Shown here one piece after another: positions 59,420 to 64,000 of a stretch of DNA of 64,000 nucleotides. Each line of letters starts with the position of its first letter. Within the stretch, counting starts at the first letter, position 1. The position numbers were made by a program, and so were the translations under genes. The notes under the pieces are model-generated. The model had not been told where the DNA came from and ran no database searches. It was given only the letters and a program-made list of their open reading frames with translations. Origin of the DNA: UBA2357 sp041678045 (GTDB lineage Bacteria > Pseudomonadota > Gammaproteobacteria > Burkholderiales > Rhodocyclaceae); the NCBI GenBank assembly GCA_041678045.1, contig JBAYOV010000002.1, positions 1-64,000 on the forward strand. Direction: 5' to 3'.

Positions 59420-60064
59420 GTGACCAGCATTACTCTGGCCCTCTCAAAAGGCCGCATCTTCGAGGAAACGCTGCCGCTGCTGGCGGCGGCCGGCATCGAG
59501 CCGACCGATAATCCGGAAAGCTCCCGCAAGCTGATCATCGGCACCAACCGGCCCGATGTACGGCTGGTGATCGTGCGTGCCACCGATACGCCCACCTATG
59601 TGCAGCATGGTGCGGCCGATCTGGGCATCGCCGGCAAGGATGTGCTGATCGAGCATGGCGGTGCGGGACTGTACCAACCGCTGGATCTGAACATTGCCCG
59701 GTGCCGCATGTGTGTGGCGGTACGCAGCGGCTTCGACTATGCGGCAGCGGCCCGGCCGGGCGGGCGCATCCGGGTGGCCACCAAGTATATCAACACCGCC
59801 AAGGCGCATTTTGCGGCAAAAGGGGTGCATGTCGATCTGATCAAGCTGTATGGTTCGATGGAACTCGCCCCGCTGGTCGGGTTGGCCGATGCGATTGTCG
59901 ATCTGGTGTCGACCGGGGGCACGCTGCGCGCCAACGGCCTGGAGGCGGTCGAGGACATCATGCCGATCAGCTCGCGCCTGATCGTCAATCAGGCTTCGCT
60001 CAAACTCAAGCGCGAACTGCTCCAGCCGGTGCTGGAGGCTTTTGCAGGGGCAATCAAGCAATGA
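59420..60064 (+). CDS. hisG: ATP phosphoribosyltransferase, short form
   Basis: The 214-aa enzyme has ITLALSKGRIFEETLPLL, LVIVRATDTPTYVQHGAADLGIAGKDVL, RIRVATKYINTAKAHF and AIVDLVSTGGTLRANGL. It catalyses the first step of histidine synthesis. This short form lacks the regulatory ACT-like domain and needs HisZ, which is not in the window. The GTG at 59420 gives the right length. It overlaps hisD by four bases. Confidence 0.97.
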   Translation: MTSITLALSKGRIFEETLPLLAAAGIEPTDNPESSRKLIIGTNRPDVRLVIVRATDTPTYVQHGAADLGIAGKDVLIEHGGAGLYQPLDLNIARCRMCVAVRSGFDYAAAARPGGRIRVATKYINTAKAHFAAKGVHVDLIKLYGSMELAPLVGLADAIVDLVSTGGTLRANGLEAVEDIMPISSRLIVNQASLKLKRELLQPVLEAFAGAIKQ

Positions 60065-61380
60065 CCGACAACATCGTGAAGGTGCGTCGCCTCGATGCGC
60101 GCGATCCTGAATTCCTGAGCACGCTCGATGCACTGCTGGCCTTCGAGCATTCAGCCGATGAGCGCATCGATCAGGCTGTCAGCGAGATCCTGCGGGCAGT
60201 GCGCACGACTGGCGATGCGGCCGTGCTGGAATATACCCGCCGCTTCGATCGCCTGGATGTGGATTCGATGGCCGGGCTGGAGCTGTCCCAGGCGACCTTG
60301 CGGGCAGCGCTCGACAGCCTGACGGTGGCCCAGCGTGAAGCCTTGCGTGTGGCGGCCGACCGGGTGCGGGTGTATCACGAGCGCCAGCGTGCCGAGTCCT
60401 GGTCGTATGAGGAGGCGGATGGGACCCGGCTGGGACAGAAGGTGACCCCGCTCGACAGGGTGGGGCTGTATGTGCCCGGCGGGCGGGCCTCTTACCCCAG
60501 TTCGGTGCTGATGAACGCAGTGCCGGCCAAGGTCGCCGGGGTGGGCGAGCTGATCATGGTCGTGCCCACGCCAGACGGGGAGCGAAATCCGCTGGTGCTC
60601 GCGGCCGCTGCGATCACCGGGGTGGACCGGGTGTTCACCATCGGCGGTGCACAGGCGGTGGCTGCGCTGGCGTATGGCACGCAAACCATTGCGCAGGTCG
60701 ACAAGATCGTCGGCCCGGGCAATGCCTATGTGGCCGAAGCCAAGCGCCGGGTGTTCGGTACGGTGGGCATCGACATGGTGGCCGGTCCGTCCGAGGTGCT
60801 GATCATCTCCGACGGCAGCGGCAACCCGGACTGGGTGGCGATGGACATGTTTGCGCAGGCCGAGCACGACGAGTTGGCGCAGTCCATCCTCATCTGCACC
60901 GACGCAGACTTCATCGATGCGGTGGCGAGCAGCATCGACCGTCTGCTTCCGACCATGCCGCGCCGTGACACCATTGCGACGTCGCTCACGCAGCGTGGTG
61001 CGCTGATTCATGTGGAGACACTGGAGCAGGCCTGCGCGATTGCCAACCGCATTGCGCCCGAGCACCTGGAGCTGTCGCTGGAAGAGGCCGAGCCGTGGGT
61101 CGAGCACATCCGTCACGCGGGGGCGATTTTCGTGGGGCACTGGTCTGTGGAGGCGCTGGGCGACTACTGTGCCGGTCCCAACCATGTGTTGCCGACCATG
61201 CGCAGTGCGCGCTTCTCGTCGCCGCTCGGAGTGTATGACTTCCAGAAGCGCAGCAGCGTGATCCAGATTTCCGAGGCCGGGGCGCAGACGCTGGGCCGCA
61301 CCGCATCGCTGCTGGCGCATGGCGAGGGCCTGCAGGCGCATGCCCGTTCTGCCGAAATGCGGGTGCACGACTTGCGCTGA
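60061..61380 (+). CDS. hisD: Histidinol dehydrogenase
   Basis: The 439-aa enzyme has LGQKVTPLDRVGLYVPGGRASYPSSVLMNAVPA, FTIGGAQAVAALAYGT, IVGPGNAYVAEAKRRVFG, GPSEVLIISD with zinc ligands further on (AQAEHDELAQS) and GPNHVLPTMRSARFSSPLGVYDF. It does the last two oxidations of histidine synthesis. The in-frame sequence upstream of 60061 belongs to hisG. Confidence 0.98.
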   Translation: MTDNIVKVRRLDARDPEFLSTLDALLAFEHSADERIDQAVSEILRAVRTTGDAAVLEYTRRFDRLDVDSMAGLELSQATLRAALDSLTVAQREALRVAADRVRVYHERQRAESWSYEEADGTRLGQKVTPLDRVGLYVPGGRASYPSSVLMNAVPAKVAGVGELIMVVPTPDGERNPLVLAAAAITGVDRVFTIGGAQAVAALAYGTQTIAQVDKIVGPGNAYVAEAKRRVFGTVGIDMVAGPSEVLIISDGSGNPDWVAMDMFAQAEHDELAQSILICTDADFIDAVASSIDRLLPTMPRRDTIATSLTQRGALIHVETLEQACAIANRIAPEHLELSLEEAEPWVEHIRHAGAIFVGHWSVEALGDYCAGPNHVLPTMRSARFSSPLGVYDFQKRSSVIQISEAGAQTLGRTASLLAHGEGLQAHARSAEMRVHDLR

Positions 61381-61410
61381 CCCGCCTTCGGAGAATGAGC
61401 CACGGGGGCG

Positions 61411-61430
61411 TGAACCCCCGCCTGGGTTCA
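61411..61430. terminator. Hairpin between convergent hisD and hisC
   Basis: TGAACCC (61411-61417) pairs with GGGTTCA (61424-61430). It lies between the convergent gene ends and could stop transcription from both sides, but no T-run follows. Confidence 0.45.
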
Positions 61431-61434
61431 GCGT

Positions 61435-62502
61435 TCAGATCAGTTCGCGCAGGGCTTCGACCAGGGCGGCGCACTGCGCTTCTGTGCCCACGGTGATGCG
61501 CAGGAACTCGGCAATGCGTGGCTTGGCAAAGTGGCGCACGATGATCGAGCGCTCGCGCAGGGCCTGGGCCAGTGCTGCGCCCGAATGGTCCGGGTGGCGG
61601 GTGAAGATGAAGTTGGCCGACGAGGGCAGGGTGATGAAACCCAGGCCTGCCAATTCGGCCACCAGCTTCTCGCGAATGGCGATGACCCGGGCGCAGCTGT
61701 CGGCAAACCAGGCCTCGTCCTCCACTGAAGCCTGGGCGCCTGCCAGCGCCAGACGATCCAGCGGGTAGGAGTTGAAGCTGTTCTTCACCCGGTCGAGGGC
61801 TTCGATCAGTTCGGTCTGCGCCAGCGCGTAGCCGACGCGCAGGCCGGCGAGCGAGCGGGACTTGGAGAACGTGTGCACCACCATCAGGTTGGGGTAGCGG
61901 TCGATCAGGGTGGCGGCGCTTTCCCCGCCGAAATCGACATAAGCTTCATCCACCACCACCACGCACTCCGGGTTGCCGGCGACAATGCGCTCGACCTCGC
62001 TCAGCGGCAGGCAGATGCCGGTGGGGGCGTTGGGGTTGGCAAAGACGATGCCACCGGCCCGCGTCTCGCCGTCCGGCAGGTAGTCTTCCGCGCGCAGGCG
62101 GAAGTCTTCGTCCAGCGCGATGCTGCGCGAGGCAATCCCGAACAGGCCGCAATATACCGGGTAGAAACTGTAACTGATGTCCGGAAACCAGACCGGACGC
62201 TCATGGCGCAGCAGGGCCTGGAAGATGAAGCCCAGCACTTCGTCCGAACCGTTGCCGACGAAGACCTGACCAGGCTGCAGCGCAAAGCGTGCGGCCAGCG
62301 CGGCACGCAGCCGGTCTGCGCCCGGGTCGGGGTACAGCCGCAGCTGATCGCCGGTCTCATGGCGGATGGCCTCCAGCACACGGGGCGAGGGGCCAAAGGG
62401 GTGTTCGTTGGTATTGAGCTTGATGAGCTTGTCGAGCTTGGGTTGTTCGCCCGGTACATAGGGCGTGAGTTGGGCAATGCCCGGACTCCAGAAGCGGCTC
62501 AT
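61435..62502 (-). CDS. hisC: Histidinol-phosphate aminotransferase
   Basis: The 355-aa PLP enzyme has KLNTNEHPFGPSP, VGNGSDEVLGFIFQALL, FPDISYSFYPVYC, FANPNAPTGICLP, VVVDEAYVDFGG and the PLP lysine motif HTFSKSRSLAGLRVGYA. It is on the minus strand, whereas hisG, hisD, hisB and hisH are on the plus strand, so it is transcribed separately. The upstream open frame to 63330 is a shadow of hisB. Confidence 0.96.
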   Translation of the reverse strand: MSRFWSPGIAQLTPYVPGEQPKLDKLIKLNTNEHPFGPSPRVLEAIRHETGDQLRLYPDPGADRLRAALAARFALQPGQVFVGNGSDEVLGFIFQALLRHERPVWFPDISYSFYPVYCGLFGIASRSIALDEDFRLRAEDYLPDGETRAGGIVFANPNAPTGICLPLSEVERIVAGNPECVVVVDEAYVDFGGESAATLIDRYPNLMVVHTFSKSRSLAGLRVGYALAQTELIEALDRVKNSFNSYPLDRLALAGAQASVEDEAWFADSCARVIAIREKLVAELAGLGFITLPSSANFIFTRHPDHSGAALAQALRERSIIVRHFAKPRIAEFLRITVGTEAQCAALVEALRELI

Positions 62503-62703
62503 GGGACGATGATCCTGTGTGGTTTGTCTGCGCGGTGCTTCATGCGATTGCCCTGCCGTCGCAGGGCAGGCACTTGTGGCCTTGTTCGCGGTCGATGGTA
62601 TCATGGGCCGTTTTCTGGTGCGAATGTGCCCGCGCAGGGTCGCAGTCCGGCAACCCGGGCCCGTCATCCGCACCCAATTTTCCTGCGAGTGAAACGACAA
62701 GCC

Positions 62704-63291
62704 ATGCGGCAAGCAGAAGTTACACGCGACACGCTCGAAACCCGTATCCGGGTCGCGATCAATCTTGATGGAAACGGCAAGGCCGAGCTGAACACCGGTG
62801 TGCCATTCTTCGATCACATGCTCGATCAGATCGCCCGCCATGGCCTGATTGATCTGGTGGTGCAGGCGGAGGGCGACACCCATATCGACGATCACCACAC
62901 GGTCGAGGATGTCGGCATCACCCTCGGGCAGGCGTTTGCCCGCGCGCTGGGCGATCGCAAGGGCATCCGCCGCTATGGCCATGCCTACGTGCCGCTCGAC
63001 GAGGCGCTGTCCAGGGTCGTGATCGACTTTTCGGGGCGTCCGGGCCTGCATTACTTTGTCGATTACACGCGTGCGCGCATCGGAAATTTCGATGTCGATC
63101 TGGCGCGCGAATTCTTCCAGGGTTTTGTCAATCATGCTGCGGTGACGGTGCATGTCGACAACCTGCGTGGCGATAACGCCCACCACCAGTGCGAAACCAT
63201 CTTCAAGGCCTTTGGCCGGGCGCTGCGCATGGCGGCCGAATGCGACGAGCGTGCGGCCGGTACCGTGCCCTCGACCAAGGGGACGCTTTAA
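62704..63291 (+). CDS. hisB: Imidazoleglycerol-phosphate dehydratase
   Basis: The 195-aa monofunctional enzyme has VTRDTLETRIRVAINLDGNG, NTGVPFFDHMLDQIARHGL with metal-binding His, HIDDHHTVEDVGITLGQAF (second metal site) and a C-terminal DNAHHQCETIFKAFGRALR. It lies in the gap after the inverted hisC. TTGTGG (62574) and TATCAT (62599) with a 19-base spacer may be its promoter. Confidence 0.97.
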   Translation: MRQAEVTRDTLETRIRVAINLDGNGKAELNTGVPFFDHMLDQIARHGLIDLVVQAEGDTHIDDHHTVEDVGITLGQAFARALGDRKGIRRYGHAYVPLDEALSRVVIDFSGRPGLHYFVDYTRARIGNFDVDLAREFFQGFVNHAAVTVHVDNLRGDNAHHQCETIFKAFGRALRMAAECDERAAGTVPSTKGTL

Positions 63292-63389
63292 GCGCCGGAT
63301 GCATGCCGGGTGCCGCCCGGTATGTCGCATTCATGGCACAATGATCCGCAATCAGGCTTTCAGCCATTCAACCAGAGAGTGTTTCCGTC

Positions 63390-64000
63390 ATGACTGACGT
63401 AGCCATCATTGACTACGGCATGGGTAATCTGCGCTCGGTGTGCAAGGCGGTCGAACATGTGGCCCCGGGCCGCGATGTGCGTGTGACCTCCGATCCGGCC
63501 GTGGTGGCCGCAGCCGGGCGTGTGGTGTTTCCTGGCCAGGGCGCGATGCCCGACTGCATGCGCGAACTCGATGCGCGCGGGCTGCGCCAGGCGGTGCTCG
63601 ATGCCGCCGCCAGCAAGCCATTTCTGGGTATCTGCATTGGACAGCAGATGCTCTTCGAACACAGCGAGGAAGGCAATGTGCCCGGCCTGGGCATCCTGCC
63701 CGGCAAGGTGGTGCGCTTTCCCCCCGCAGCGTCGATGATGCAACCCGACGGCAGTCACCTGAAGGTGCCGCACATGGGCTGGAACCGGGTGCATGTGCTG
63801 CACCCCCATGCGTTGTGGGACGGAATCGAACCCGACAGCCGCTTTTATTTCGTACACAGCTACCATGTGGTGCCGGCCGAACCGGCCGATGCTGCGGCAC
63901 AGACCGAGTACGGACTGCGGTTTACCAGCGCGGTGGCTCGGGATAATATCTTTGCGGTCCAGTTCCACCCTGAAAAGAGTGCGCAGGCTGGCCTGCGCCT
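63390..64000 (+). CDS. hisH: Imidazole glycerol phosphate synthase subunit HisH (partial)
   Basis: The frame is open from the ATG at 63390 to the window end (203 codons), so only the last few residues are missing. It is a class I glutamine amidotransferase: VAIIDYGMGNLRSVCKAVEH, VFPGQGAMPDCMREL, the nucleophile motif FLGICIGQQMLF, MGWNRVHVLHPH, FVHSYHV and the catalytic FHPEKS (His-x-Glu). It feeds ammonia to HisF. It follows hisB by 98 bases. Confidence 0.96.
   Translation, partial: MTDVAIIDYGMGNLRSVCKAVEHVAPGRDVRVTSDPAVVAAAGRVVFPGQGAMPDCMRELDARGLRQAVLDAAASKPFLGICIGQQMLFEHSEEGNVPGLGILPGKVVRFPPAASMMQPDGSHLKVPHMGWNRVHVLHPHALWDGIEPDSRFYFVHSYHVVPAEPADAAAQTEYGLRFTSAVARDNIFAVQFHPEKSAQAGLR

Overview
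The window is GC-rich, tightly packed proteobacterial chromosome. The gene blocks miaB-ybeZ-ybeY-corC-lnt-glyQ-glyS-gmhB-plsC, kdsD-kdsC-lptC-lptA, mlaFEDACB-yadGH-ibaG-murA and hisGD..BH, together with a phasin for PHA granules, a short-form HisG and a bacteriohemerythrin, point to a Betaproteobacterium. Rhodocyclales (Azoarcus/Thauera/Zoogloea relatives) is my best guess. That placement is an inference from gene content and order, not from a database search.

Layout. 1-14.9 kb is a cell-surface glycan region. A minus-strand operon holds a GtrB-like glycosyltransferase, a methyltransferase, GtrA, a PIG-L deacetylase/GT2 fusion, a rhamnosyltransferase-like GT2 and a truncated, AT-richer methyltransferase. 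A plus-strand set follows: polytopic membrane protein, acyltransferase-3, LpxL-like acyltransferase, GT/methyltransferase fusion and a GT2 with a hexanucleotide repeat. A Wzt-like ATPase with no Wzm partner and a divergent GNAT protein close the region. 15.0-23.5 kb is a surface-layer locus: a secreted zinc metalloprotease, a 58-codon ORF, a 1289-aa cysteine-free S-layer/RTX-like protein with a type I secretion-like C terminus, SapC, and two small unknown proteins. 23.6-24.65 kb holds a YefM-YoeB pair bracketed by a GGGGACAGACCACG repeat family, then tRNA-Gly and tRNA-Thr.

24.7-30.5 kb has an acyltransferase-3, GDP-fucose synthase and rfbCDBA, giving dTDP-rhamnose for the surface glycans. 30.7-34.4 kb is a small accessory islet: hemerythrin, Fic protein with its own operator-like array, a DUF4258 remnant plus YgiT-type zinc finger, DUF2442 and HigBA, ending at tRNA-Met. 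34.5-44.6 kb is the conserved RNA-modification/lipoprotein/glycyl-tRNA synthetase block. 44.7-51.1 kb (minus strand) holds a FlgP/FlgT-like pair, a phasin with a clear promoter and palindromic operator, an enoyl-CoA hydratase, and LptA, LptC, KdsC and KdsD for LPS. 51.4-58.7 kb is the Mla phospholipid transport operon, a YadGH-like ABC exporter, IbaG and MurA. 58.8-64 kb has Rnk and a histidine cluster in which hisC is inverted; hisH runs off the right end.

Much of the window serves the envelope: sugar nucleotide supply, glycan assembly and acylation, S-layer, LPS core/Kdo synthesis and transport, phospholipid asymmetry and peptidoglycan precursor synthesis. The best places to look for something undescribed are the S-layer locus with its two unknown small proteins and structured leader, the Fic/TA islet with its TACTAA operator array, and the extended YbeY.
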